A DNA stretch of 64,000 nucleotides from Bacillus sp. AFS037270 (GTDB lineage: Bacteria > Bacillota > Bacilli > Bacillales_B > DSM-18226): contig NZ_NUNF01000038.1 in assembly GCF_002585305.1 (NCBI RefSeq), positions 1 through 64,000 on the forward strand, in the 5' to 3' direction. Numbering within the stretch: the first letter of the stretch is position 1; every line of letters begins with the position of its first letter. Shown here piece by piece: positions 43,683 to 51,920 of this stretch. Made by a program: the position numbers and the translations under genes. Below the pieces are notes generated by a model, which was given only the letters and a program-made list of their open reading frames with translations, was not told the DNA's origin and searched no databases.

Positions 43683-43716
43683 AAAAAGCCATCCGGTCTA
43701 GCCGGACGGCTTTTAA
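43683..43716 (-). terminator. Terminator of the aromatic regulator gene
   Basis: AAAGCCATCCGG pairs with CCGGACGGCTTT (43685-43713, one wobble), with T runs on both strands. It overlaps the stop codon of the regulator gene. Confidence 0.88.
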
Positions 43717-45578
43717 TCTAAACTGAGTTCCCCCATCGCAATTAACGATTTTATAATTAAAAGTAATTGATGCATTTCGTTGGGATCACGTAAATCTTTT
43801 TCTAGTAAGCTTTCTATCCGAGTAACCCTATGCCTGAGACCGCTCATGGATAAGGCTAAATCATTCATCGTTTGTTCAAGCTTTCCACCGTTTAATAAAA
43901 AACTATACAAAGTTTTTAGAAGTTCGACCATTCTTGGATCTTCTAAGTTATATAAAGGACCAAGCTCCTGCTCGGCAATCATTCGAATTCCACTGATATT
44001 TTTCGAGTTTATCAGCACACCGACGATTCCTAGGGATTGAAAGGGAACAATCTTCTTCTTTACCGCTAAACGTAAGGCAATCGCAGCTTCTTCGTAACAT
44101 TTAGGGGCTTGGTGTATATCGTCACCTAAACGGCTGATGCCCATCTTAAATTGACCTTGAGGATAATTTCCAATCATATAGTTAATATATTCTTGCATCA
44201 CATCATAGATAGATTTTTTATCGATCGTTTCATTTGTAATCAATAACACCAAGTTGCCGTCCCGATGTCCTACTAATATATTATGCTTTTTTTCCTTAAA
44301 ATAACGAAAGGTGGTTTCAAAGACTTGTTCCTGCAAGAGGAATTCATCTTCAATCGAACTCTGTATTTTCTTATATTCCATTACCGTTATATAATAGTTC
44401 TGCTCAAGATCTAAGCCTGTATATTTGCCTCGCTTTGATATCTCATTTCTAGGCAGCCTGCCCTCTAAGATTTGTTCCAAAAAGCTGCCCTTCATTCTTT
44501 CAAAGGTTTCAAACTTGGTTTTTTCATTTAAGAGAATAAGAGAGGCAGCATTGGCAAAACGATCTAAGAACAAATAATCCTCCTCATGGTGATACTCCAT
44601 TTGATCATAAACAAAGCTGCAATAACCGATTACTTCTTTTTGTAATAGAATTGGGGTAATGAGACGTTCCTGAGTTTCAGTTTTGATGATCTTTTTTCTA
44701 AAAGGGAAAAGTTGATTCGTGTCTATCCTCTTTTCTTGGGAATAACACTCCATATCTGCTTTTACCAGTAAAAATTGTTCCTCCGGCAGGCCTGAATAAG
44801 TGATTGTGCGAAGAGCTGTATCCTCCACTATAATGGGGATTCGAACCAGTTCATAAACCATATCGGCTAACGTCTGCAAGTCAGTGCCATTGATAATCTC
44901 TTCTGTCAGCTTGTTTTGAAAATTAGCCAAACGCGTGACCACGTTTTTTTGGTCCAGGAGCTGATCATACGTATACTCTAGTTCCTTCACAATCGGTGTT
45001 TCATTATAAAAATCCAGCTCATGCTCGTCTTGAAGTTCTGTTTCCCATTCTTTTTTTGGCTTCATCTCCCAGCAGCATTTCGAGTCCCCTTTTCCAACAC
45101 AGGTAATTTCTCTAGCTAGAAGAGGTTCCCCAAAGATGGTCGTCATAAAACCGCTCGCAAAACCGATTAATGTATGACAGACAGGACCATTTGATATTCC
45201 GAAACGTTTTAAATGTTCCTCGGCCTCATAAGAATCTATCCATGTTCCGAACGAATGAAAATGTTTGATCCTTTGCTTCTCATCCACATCAAAATTACAT
45301 TCATGTTTGATCCCTCTTATATGGCCATTTAGTATATGAAGGATCGGTCCATTCTTGATGAGATATTCGAGAGAGGATTCGGTTTGCAACGCTTCTTTAG
45401 CATTTTTCACACCCATTTCCCAGCCATAATGAAATAAGAACCCCTTAATTCTCTTAATCCCAATATTTTTGGCAAGCTGCTCCCTGAGGATACCGAAAAC
45501 AGACGCAGATGTGATTATCTTCCGGTCACCAGCAACCTCCTCAAGGCTGTAACTCTCTTCCGAAACTATAACAGTCAC
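43713..45578 (-). CDS. XylR_N-V4R-PucR type regulator of aromatic catabolism
   Basis: A 621-residue regulator. Residues about 15-125 resemble the XylR N-terminal aromatic sensor; about 130-195 the V4R domain (CHTLIGFASGFMTTIFGEPL, CVGKGDSKCCWEMKP with cysteines); 230-355 a GAF-like region; and the C terminus a PucR-type helix-turn-helix (LEQTMNDLALSMSGLRHRVTRI). It lacks the AAA+ sigma-54 activation domain found in XylR and DmpR, so it should act at ordinary promoters. It is transcribed in the same direction as the operon just downstream and is the obvious controller. Confidence 0.88.
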   Translation of the reverse strand: MTVIVSEESYSLEEVAGDRKIITSASVFGILREQLAKNIGIKRIKGFLFHYGWEMGVKNAKEALQTESSLEYLIKNGPILHILNGHIRGIKHECNFDVDEKQRIKHFHSFGTWIDSYEAEEHLKRFGISNGPVCHTLIGFASGFMTTIFGEPLLAREITCVGKGDSKCCWEMKPKKEWETELQDEHELDFYNETPIVKELEYTYDQLLDQKNVVTRLANFQNKLTEEIINGTDLQTLADMVYELVRIPIIVEDTALRTITYSGLPEEQFLLVKADMECYSQEKRIDTNQLFPFRKKIIKTETQERLITPILLQKEVIGYCSFVYDQMEYHHEEDYLFLDRFANAASLILLNEKTKFETFERMKGSFLEQILEGRLPRNEISKRGKYTGLDLEQNYYITVMEYKKIQSSIEDEFLLQEQVFETTFRYFKEKKHNILVGHRDGNLVLLITNETIDKKSIYDVMQEYINYMIGNYPQGQFKMGISRLGDDIHQAPKCYEEAAIALRLAVKKKIVPFQSLGIVGVLINSKNISGIRMIAEQELGPLYNLEDPRMVELLKTLYSFLLNGGKLEQTMNDLALSMSGLRHRVTRIESLLEKDLRDPNEMHQLLLIIKSLIAMGELSLD

Positions 45579-45611
45579 GCTAACACATCCTCTATGAGAT
45601 CAGTTTAAAAA

Positions 45612-45625
45612 AGTAAGCGCTTTTA
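45612..45625. promoter_or_regulatory. Probable cre site ahead of the aromatic regulator
   Basis: On the minus strand TAAAAGCGCTTACT matches cre at 12 of 14 positions with an intact AAAGCGCTT centre. It lies 34-47 bases upstream of the regulator's start codon. Confidence 0.55.
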
Positions 45626-45724
45626 TTATTATTCTAGACTAAAGATTGAGAGAGTTCAAAACTTTTTAGTAGCGTGTTGGTGTAGACCAATCACCCAGAT
45701 AACTTTTTTAAATCCATTACACAC

Positions 45725-45757
45725 AAAAACGATGCCTAATCCAGTATGCATCGTTTA
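45725..45757 (-). terminator. Terminator of the pentapeptide-repeat gene
   Basis: AAACGATGC pairs with GCATCGTTT (45728-45755), followed on the minus strand by TTGTGTG. It starts 14 bases after the stop codon. Confidence 0.75.
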
Positions 45758-45770
45758 GGTAAGCCGCGTA

Positions 45771-46418
45771 TTATTGTTTCACTTTTAACCCTATCAAAGA
45801 AGCAAATCCTAATGCCTGTTCTGGTGAAACTTCACAGCCAGCCAGACTTTCAATTGACACATTTAGTCTTTCAAACCGACACGTACTAATGTCAATCCCT
45901 TTCAACAATGTTTGCTCAAAATGCGCATCATTTAAGTCGCATTCTGTTAACTTCACTTTGGTAAGCTTACTATCATAAAAGTTCGCATTCTGTAACGTAC
46001 TTTGCTGAAAGGCCACCTGTTTTAAACTTGCATCGACAAACTCACTGAAATTCACCATACAGTTTTCAAATGTTACATTTCCCAAATTTGCATCTGAGAA
46101 GTCCACGCCCATTAATTTGCAGTCCCTAAAGGAAACGCGATGGATGATTCCTTCACTAAATCTGGTATTAGACAGATCACAGTTTTCAAAAACAACATCC
46201 GTCATATCTATTCTATGGAGCTTAGCATCGAGAAACGTTACATTTTTAAAGACAACTCCTGAAAGAATCAGTTTATTAATTTCGACCTCATCTGCCCGAG
46301 ATCCCGTAACCATACAGTTGATTAACTGCGGTTCTTCTTCATGATAAAGATCATTAAAATTAGCTTTACTTAAGTTGGCTAAGATTTTGGGAGATTCGAT
46401 TTTAAGTCCTTTTCCCAT
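45771..46418 (-). CDS. Pentapeptide-repeat protein of Qnr size
   Basis: A 215-residue protein almost wholly made of pentapeptide repeats (A/C)(D/N)(L/F)xx, for example FENCDLSNTRFSEG, FSDANLGNVTFENC, ANFYDSKLTKVKL, running from about 50 to 190 and forming a right-handed beta helix. The length equals that of Qnr proteins, which mimic DNA and protect gyrase from quinolones. The C-terminal cap differs from classical Qnr. It may instead be one of many uncharacterised relatives. Monocistronic with its own terminator. Confidence 0.8.
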   Translation of the reverse strand: MGKGLKIESPKILANLSKANFNDLYHEEEPQLINCMVTGSRADEVEINKLILSGVVFKNVTFLDAKLHRIDMTDVVFENCDLSNTRFSEGIIHRVSFRDCKLMGVDFSDANLGNVTFENCMVNFSEFVDASLKQVAFQQSTLQNANFYDSKLTKVKLTECDLNDAHFEQTLLKGIDISTCRFERLNVSIESLAGCEVSPEQALGFASLIGLKVKQ

Positions 46419-46626
46419 ATGAAAACACCCTTTATTTAGATTTATTAGGTAACTCTACCATATGGCAGCATCAGATGATAGGTCTTTTAATTATGAAAAA
46501 ATTATGTCAAAGAGCTTAAATGCAAAAACTGTACACCATTATCCCCCAAAATAAACAGCTATTAAATTTCAAATTCACTATAATGGAGATAAAGAAAGAC
46601 CATTTATTAAGAAGGTGTGATTATAT

Positions 46627-46833
46627 ATGGGTAAAAGAAAATGGTCAAATAAGGAAATAGAAGAGTTCAGAAAAAGAAATGGTAAATTTGCGTACTATAA
46701 TTTGGAAGACGCTAATCTCTTTGTTCCAAAAGCTTTAGGTTTTGGGTGGACTTTGAACTGGGCAAATCCACTATCATGGCTGTTTATTCTCCTCATTTTT
46801 GGAATAATCATTTTTCGTCATATATTTAAATAA
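46627..46833 (+). CDS. Small DUF5808-like membrane protein
   Basis: A 68-residue protein with a basic N terminus (MGKRKWSNKEIEEFRKRNG), the segment LFVPKALGFGWTLNWANPLSW and one C-terminal helix (48-64). The FVPK..GxGxxxNxxNP pattern is what I associate with the DUF5808 domain, which is often at the end of larger membrane proteins. GAAGGTG is eight bases ahead of the ATG. Function unknown. Confidence 0.75.
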   Translation: MGKRKWSNKEIEEFRKRNGKFAYYNLEDANLFVPKALGFGWTLNWANPLSWLFILLIFGIIIFRHIFK

Positions 46834-46835
46834 GC

Positions 46836-46864
46836 AAAAAGAGATTGGATTTCCAATCTCTTTA
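46836..46864. terminator. Bidirectional terminator between DUF5808 and MFS genes
   Basis: AAAGAGATTGGA (46838-46849) with TCCAATCTCTTT (46852-46863), between two convergent genes, with A-rich flank on one side and T-rich on the other. Confidence 0.85.
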
Positions 46865-46869
46865 CATTA

Positions 46870-48102
46870 TTAACTCCCCGACAATGATCGAATTCTTCTC
46901 AATGAAGGGAACAAATACATCCACAGACCGGCAACAATAATCGTTCCGACTCCTCCTATAAAGGCGGCAGGTACCGTGCCGATCAGGCCGGCCACCGTTC
47001 CCGACTCAAATTCCCCAAGCTGATTGGACGTCCCGATAAAGAGTGAGTTTACGGCATTCACGCGGCCGCGCATTTCATCTGGTGTTTGCAGTTGGACAAG
47101 TGAGGACCTAATCACCACACTGATGACATCCGAACCTCCGATTAAAAATAAAGCAAACAATGAAACGATTAAACTAGTTGAAAGGGCAAAGAGCATCGTG
47201 GCCAAGCCAAAAACCGCAAGTGCACCGAACAATTTAAGTCCGATATTGTTTTTAAGCGGGTAATAAGCCAGTACCAATGAAACGATTAATGCTCCCACTG
47301 CCGGCGCAGTCCGCATTAACCCCAAGCCCCATGGACCCGTATGTAAAATATCCTGGGCGTAAATCGGTAAAAGTGCCGTCGCCCCGCCGAGCAGGACAGC
47401 AAATAAATCAAGGGAAATCGTTCCCAGTATAACAGGATGACGATAAATAAATTCTAAGCCTAAAAAAATCGAGCGTAGTGAAACTGGCTCCGATTTACGA
47501 ACAAATTCATGTTGCGGACGAATCATAAATGTTAGAATAGCTCCGACCAAGAGCGCAACTGTTGCCGTACTGTATACATACGAAGCTCCAATAGAAAAAA
47601 GTAAACCGCCAATCATTGGACCCAAGATTTGGGATGTCTGCCCTGCAGTGGTGGCTAAAGAAATAGCTTGCTGCAGTATCTTTTTCGGAACCAACTGCGG
47701 TAATAGCGCTGATGAGGTTGGGCCTTCAAACGCACGGCAAGATCCAAGAATGGCCGCCGCCACCAAAATTTGGTCTCTGCCGAGCCAGCCGTCAATATTG
47801 CCATAAAGGAGCAATCCAGCAATGAACGCTTCGATAATTTGGCAAAAGAAAACTATTTTTCGACGGTCAAGCCGATCTGCCACTTGCCCAACCGCAAAGG
47901 TCAAAAATACCATTGGAATAAACTGAGCAAGACCCACTAACCCCAAACTAAAAGCGTCATGTGTCAAATCATACATTTGCCATCCGATGGCGACGGACAG
48001 CATTTGAAATGAGGTTGATGCTAAAATTCTCGAAACCCAATAGTTCCGGAAAGATGGCTGTCTAAAAAGTGAATCACCTGATTGAAGCAAAATCAAATTC
48101 AC
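46870..48102 (-). CDS. MFS exporter (EntS/MFS_3 type)
   Basis: A 410-residue, 12-helix MFS_3 protein with FRNYWVSRILASTSFQMLSVAIGWQMYDLT in helix 1, GQVADRLDRRKIV in loop 2-3 and GSCRAFEGPTSSALLPQLV in helix 4, as in enterobactin exporter EntS and its relatives. The substrate is unknown; siderophores or drugs are typical. Unlike the other MFS_3 gene at 3232, no attenuator-like leader is visible. Confidence 0.88.
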   Translation of the reverse strand: MNLILLQSGDSLFRQPSFRNYWVSRILASTSFQMLSVAIGWQMYDLTHDAFSLGLVGLAQFIPMVFLTFAVGQVADRLDRRKIVFFCQIIEAFIAGLLLYGNIDGWLGRDQILVAAAILGSCRAFEGPTSSALLPQLVPKKILQQAISLATTAGQTSQILGPMIGGLLFSIGASYVYSTATVALLVGAILTFMIRPQHEFVRKSEPVSLRSIFLGLEFIYRHPVILGTISLDLFAVLLGGATALLPIYAQDILHTGPWGLGLMRTAPAVGALIVSLVLAYYPLKNNIGLKLFGALAVFGLATMLFALSTSLIVSLFALFLIGGSDVISVVIRSSLVQLQTPDEMRGRVNAVNSLFIGTSNQLGEFESGTVAGLIGTVPAAFIGGVGTIIVAGLWMYLFPSLRRIRSLSGS

Positions 48103-48453
48103 GCCCTTTTTCTCAATAATTACTTTAATTTCAGCAATATTATACTCCTTTTCATATCGATCTTCATTCCTTTAGTACTTTAGTGCGCTCTAAGCGGTGT
48201 TCCCGCATTTGGGATTCTGCCAATCCTGACTAGATTTCGCAGACTTTACATTTATACCGCAAAAATTCAACATATTTCCGCGGAAATTTTGTTCATTTCC
48301 TCAAGATTCCTTTTTTAGTTACCTTTTTCGATAATTTTTTAAGCTATAATAAAGAAAGGCATATTATATTTATCAATGCAAATATACGAAACTACGACAA
48401 TATTTTTTACGTCATACTTTTATTAAATAATTTTTTCGAAAGGACTTTTCATC
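48103..48453. other. Divergent promoter region of MFS and CwlK-like genes
   Basis: A+T-rich region. A TATAAT box (about 48343-48348) suits the peptidase gene but its -35 is weak. No repeat, RNA or small gene was seen. Confidence 0.4.
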
Positions 48454-49035
48454 TTGAAGCTAAAACGGATAGGAAGTATATTATTTACTTTAACTCTTGT
48501 ATTGATCTTCATCCTATTCTATTTTGATTCTAAACCCTCAACAGAATCACCAAAAAAACAGTCTGTTTCCATGCCGACTGAGCTCAATCCTGTTGTCAAG
48601 GAACGGACCGAACAATTAATTCAGCAGGCGGCGAAAAAGGGGATTGTGGTAGTGATTACGGATAGTTTCCGAAGTGCTGAAGACCAGGATAAACTTTATG
48701 AACAAGGCCGGACAACAGATGGAAATATTGTCACTAATGCCAAAGGAGGAGAGTCTTATCACAATTATGGGCTTGCCATTGATTTTGCATTAGAGACCCC
48801 ATCAGGTGATGTGGTTTGGGATAGGGAATATGATCGAAATGGAAATGCAAAAGCCGACTGGGCTGAGGTAGTTAAAATGGCCAAAGCTTTAGGTTTTGAA
48901 TGGGGCGGTGATTGGAAGGGATTTAAAGATTACCCCCATTTAGAAATGAATTTTGGACTGACCATTGCTGATTTACAGAATGGCGAGAGACCTGCCGGCA
49001 CCTCCTTAACAGCAGATCTCGAAACAAACAATTAG
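48454..49035 (+). CDS. M15 family peptidoglycan peptidase (CwlK-like)
   Basis: A 193-residue exported peptidase: TTG start with AAAGGAC ten bases upstream, membrane anchor at 7-25, then a D-Ala-D-Ala carboxypeptidase/endopeptidase domain. Zinc-binding residues are in SYHNYGLAIDF (H103, D110) and DYPHLEMNF (H162), and TDSFRSAEDQDKLYEQG forms the substrate cleft. It is closest to CwlK/YcdD, an L-alanyl-D-glutamate endopeptidase. It acts on the cell wall outside the membrane. Confidence 0.9.
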   Translation: MKLKRIGSILFTLTLVLIFILFYFDSKPSTESPKKQSVSMPTELNPVVKERTEQLIQQAAKKGIVVVITDSFRSAEDQDKLYEQGRTTDGNIVTNAKGGESYHNYGLAIDFALETPSGDVVWDREYDRNGNAKADWAEVVKMAKALGFEWGGDWKGFKDYPHLEMNFGLTIADLQNGERPAGTSLTADLETNN

Positions 49036-49043
49036 CCTATTTA

Positions 49044-49071
49044 TAGCACCGCATCTGTGGTGCTTTTTTGT
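49044..49071 (+). terminator. Terminator of the CwlK-like gene
   Basis: AGCACCGCA pairs with TGTGGTGCT and is followed by TTTTTT. It starts ten bases after the stop codon. Confidence 0.85.
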
Positions 49072-49082
49072 TCTTTAAACAT

Positions 49083-49937
49083 TTATATTGTACTTTTTAA
49101 AAACTCAGCAAATGCTAATACTTCTTCCGTTTCTACTTTTGTAAGTAAATACGTAGATGATGTTGGTGGAGTAATCTTATCTGGTTTTATTTCGACCAGC
49201 CTGTTCAAAGCGATTTCTTCTTTAACCACCGTAAGCGGTAAGAAGGAAACACCAAGTCCCGCCTCAATGAACCGCTTGGTTACTTCTACCTGATTCACTT
49301 TCATTGTTTTTACAGTTGGATAATGTCTCTTAATCTCGTGCAATAGATCGTCCCAATAATCTGGATGGTTATGTGTGATCAGCCTATATTTTTGAAGGAC
49401 GGTTTGTTCATCTAAGGAACGCTCATTAGGCCCAACTAATCTGACAGATTCATTGTGAACCGTCTCTGTTCTTAAGTTTGTTTGAACAGGCTGAATTCTG
49501 CTTAATCCTAAGTCGGCACTTCCCGCACTGACTTCCTTTCCTATATCATAAGAGTTTAGGACATTGATAATCACTTCTATATACGGATGCTCATCTATAA
49601 ATTGCCGTAATAACTCTGGTAGAAAAGACGAGGCAATTTGTGGTGCAGCAGCAATTACCAGCTTTCGATTATACCCTTGTTTCCACGATTCAAAGTCCAT
49701 CATTCCTTGTTCATAATTGGTGATTAACTCCCTCGCAAGGAATAGAAACTTGTGACCTGCCGGTGTAAGAGTAACTCTATTCCCTATTCTTTCAAATAAA
49801 AGGATGTTCAAGCTTTCTTCTAATCTTTTAATATGTTTGGTGACAGCAGGCTGTGTCAGAAAGAGCTCTTCAGATGCTTCCCGGAAATTTTCATATTTTG
49901 CAGAAATGATAAAGGTTCTTACCCACTTAATATCCAT
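49083..49937 (-). CDS. LysR family transcriptional regulator
   Basis: A 284-residue LysR regulator. The N-terminal HTH is MDIKWVRTFIISAKYENFREASEELFLTQPAVTKHIKRLEESL in the typical layout (broken here only by listing: residues 1-43), followed by LLFERIGNRVTLTPAG and the periplasmic-binding-like effector domain. It is divergent from the methyltransferase gene, its probable target, and a perfect palindrome overlaps its own leader. The effector is unknown. Confidence 0.92.
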   Translation of the reverse strand: MDIKWVRTFIISAKYENFREASEELFLTQPAVTKHIKRLEESLNILLFERIGNRVTLTPAGHKFLFLARELITNYEQGMMDFESWKQGYNRKLVIAAAPQIASSFLPELLRQFIDEHPYIEVIINVLNSYDIGKEVSAGSADLGLSRIQPVQTNLRTETVHNESVRLVGPNERSLDEQTVLQKYRLITHNHPDYWDDLLHEIKRHYPTVKTMKVNQVEVTKRFIEAGLGVSFLPLTVVKEEIALNRLVEIKPDKITPPTSSTYLLTKVETEEVLAFAEFLKSTI

Positions 49938-49948
49938 ATTACTCCCTC

Positions 49949-49965
49949 AATAACAGTTCGTTATT
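49949..49965. promoter_or_regulatory. Palindromic LysR-type box
   Basis: AATAAC-AGTTC-GTTATT is a perfect 6-5-6 inverted repeat containing T-N11-A, the LysR box pattern. It lies 12 bases upstream of the LysR start codon in the divergent intergenic region, suited to autoregulation. Confidence 0.6.
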
Positions 49966-50075
49966 AAATTTCTTATTTTTTGTTAATATCCATTATTTAA
50001 CTCCTCCATTATAATCGAATCAACAGGAAGATACAGTTTATTTTAAAATTTCTTACAAAAAGGAGCTGTTGCAAA

Positions 50076-50843
50076 ATGGAAAAAATAAGGGACACTTGGA
50101 ATGCCAATTTATACGATTCAAAACATTCATTTGTATCGATGTATGGGGAGAGTTTAATTGAATTATTAGCTCCTCAAAAAGGGGAAAAGATCCTTGACCT
50201 TGGCTGTGGAACGGGAGATTTAGCAAAGCAATTATCTGATTATGGTTCAGAGATTACCGGGGTCGATCAATCTGAAAAAATGATTGAACAAGCTAGAAGT
50301 AAATACCCAACTATTAAGTTCATCGTCCAAGATGCAACAAAGTTAGTATTTCATCATGAATTTGATGCAGTATTTTCAAATGCTGCACTCCATTGGATCA
50401 AACAGCCAAAGCAAGCTTTAACGTGTATTTACAACAGCTTAAAACAAGGCGGAAGACTTGTGGCTGAATTTGGAGGCAAAGATAATGTTAGGGCTATATC
50501 GGATGAATTGATTCATCAAATTGAGGCAGAAGGTTTCACTTTTAATATGGAACAATTCCCTTGGTTTTTCCCGAGTATTGCTGAATACTCTTCCTTAATG
50601 GAACAAGCAGGATTTAGAGTGACCTTTGCACAACACTTTGACCGGCCAACTCCATTGGACGGGGAAAGTGCTATAAAAAACTGGATTGATATGTTTGGAA
50701 GCAGCATGTTAACAGGTGTTCCTCAAAGTAAAAAAGCCGGTATAATAGCAAAGGTGGAAAACAATTTAAAAGAGGTTCTATATAGTGACGGCAGATGGAT
50801 TGGCGATTATAAACGGATTCGTGTCATCGGCTATAAAGAATAA
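50076..50843 (+). CDS. SAM-dependent class I methyltransferase
   Basis: A 255-residue methyltransferase with the SAM-binding ILDLGCGTGDLAKQL (about 39-53), acidic strand end GVDQSEKMI, and VFSNAALHWI as the post-motif, resembling trans-aconitate methyltransferase and related small-molecule enzymes. Substrate unknown. AAAGGAG is nine bases before the ATG. Divergent from the LysR gene, which may control it. Confidence 0.88.
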   Translation: MEKIRDTWNANLYDSKHSFVSMYGESLIELLAPQKGEKILDLGCGTGDLAKQLSDYGSEITGVDQSEKMIEQARSKYPTIKFIVQDATKLVFHHEFDAVFSNAALHWIKQPKQALTCIYNSLKQGGRLVAEFGGKDNVRAISDELIHQIEAEGFTFNMEQFPWFFPSIAEYSSLMEQAGFRVTFAQHFDRPTPLDGESAIKNWIDMFGSSMLTGVPQSKKAGIIAKVENNLKEVLYSDGRWIGDYKRIRVIGYKE

Positions 50844-50878
50844 TAAAAGGTAATAATACGGGCACTATTCACCTTAAA

Positions 50879-50934
50879 AATAAGCCAATACATACAAGTT
50901 ATCTAAAAATAACCTGTATGTATTGGCTTATTGA
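50879..50934. terminator. Bidirectional terminator between methyltransferase and TetR genes
   Basis: AATAAGCCAATACATACAAG-type arms of more than 18 bases (50879-50898 and 50913-50933, one mismatch) around an ATCTAAAAATA loop. It separates convergent genes. Confidence 0.85.
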
Positions 50935-50947
50935 CTTTAACCAGCCA

Positions 50948-51511
50948 TTATTGGAATTCCTTCATGAGATTAGGTAACAATTGTGAAATAACTTTTAAAG
51001 GGTGGCTTGATTTTTGTGTAAGACAGAGCATAATTCCACCTTCGAAAGCAGCTGTCATCAAAAGAGCAATTGAATCAGCGGTTTCTTTTGAAAGACCATC
51101 CTCTACTAACTTATTGGAATAGATCCCTTGCATCTTTATGTATAGGTACGAACAGGCATTTCGGACTGGATCACTTAATGTTGCCAATTCGCTAACGATA
51201 CTGGTAAATGTGTACCCAGAAATCGAACCTTCACGATTATAGTTTTCAATTAATTTTTCAATCATAGCCAGTGTGGCCTCTTGCGTAGTTTGATATCGTT
51301 TGAAAATATCTTCAATGTCTGTCGTAATTGACTCACTCATTGACTTCAGACAGGCGATAAGTAATTCTTCTTTTCCATTCGGAAAATGATGATAGAGCGA
51401 ACCTTTTGAAATGTTACATGTTTTCAAAATTTCGTTTAGCCCTACACTTATATATCCTTTTTGCTGGAAAAGAGTGGTCGCAGTGTCGATTATCATCGAT
51501 TTTGTATCCAT
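50948..51511 (-). CDS. TetR family regulator (LmrA/YxaF-like)
   Basis: A 187-residue TetR regulator. The HTH shows IIDTATTLFQQKGYISVGLN and ILKTCNISKGSLYHHFPNGKEEL; the C-terminal part (EGGIMLCLTQKSSHPLKVISQLLPNL) matches the LmrA/YxaF ligand domain, whose members respond to flavonoids or drugs. No drug pump gene is adjacent; the target may lie elsewhere or be itself. Confidence 0.9.
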   Translation of the reverse strand: MDTKSMIIDTATTLFQQKGYISVGLNEILKTCNISKGSLYHHFPNGKEELLIACLKSMSESITTDIEDIFKRYQTTQEATLAMIEKLIENYNREGSISGYTFTSIVSELATLSDPVRNACSYLYIKMQGIYSNKLVEDGLSKETADSIALLMTAAFEGGIMLCLTQKSSHPLKVISQLLPNLMKEFQ

Positions 51512-51740
51512 TTCCGTGGTTAACCTCCTCAGTACTTCTGTTTATTACACTATCAAAAATTTTTTCTATTTCAAGTTTTTGTTGTTAATCTTTTTATTCC
51601 TATATGAAAATACATACTAATGTGGAATAAATCATCCTGGTTTTACATTTTTATTTATTTTACAAGATCCAGCAAAATGGAACATACCTGTTTTCTAATT
51701 ACTGAATTTACCTATCTGTTACAGGAATTTCACAATAAAT
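51512..51740. other. Intergenic region upstream of TetR gene
   Basis: Holds the TetR promoter and a long A+T-rich stretch. No gene or conserved RNA was recognised. It ends in the strong hairpin at 51746, which has no identified gene in front of it. Confidence 0.4.
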
Positions 51741-51745
51741 AAAGG

Positions 51746-51797
51746 AAGGACAAAAAGCATTCTACGACCGTTCCTTGAATGCTTTTTGTCCTTTTTT
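51746..51797 (+). terminator. Strong 17 bp stem terminator without an obvious upstream gene
   Basis: AAGGACAAAAAGCATTC (51746-51762) pairs perfectly with GAATGCTTTTTGTCCTT (51777-51793), followed by TTTT on the plus strand. No plus-strand gene precedes it, so it may end an unseen small RNA, or protect the region from read-through. Confidence 0.75.
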
Positions 51798-51920
51798 AGA
51801 GTATAAAATTTTTGATCAGGAAAAATTATACAGGAGATCAATGATAAATACCGAATTATTTACCATAATTAAAGGGAAACAAGTTTTTCACCAAAACCCC
51901 AAAATCATTTGTCGGCAAAT

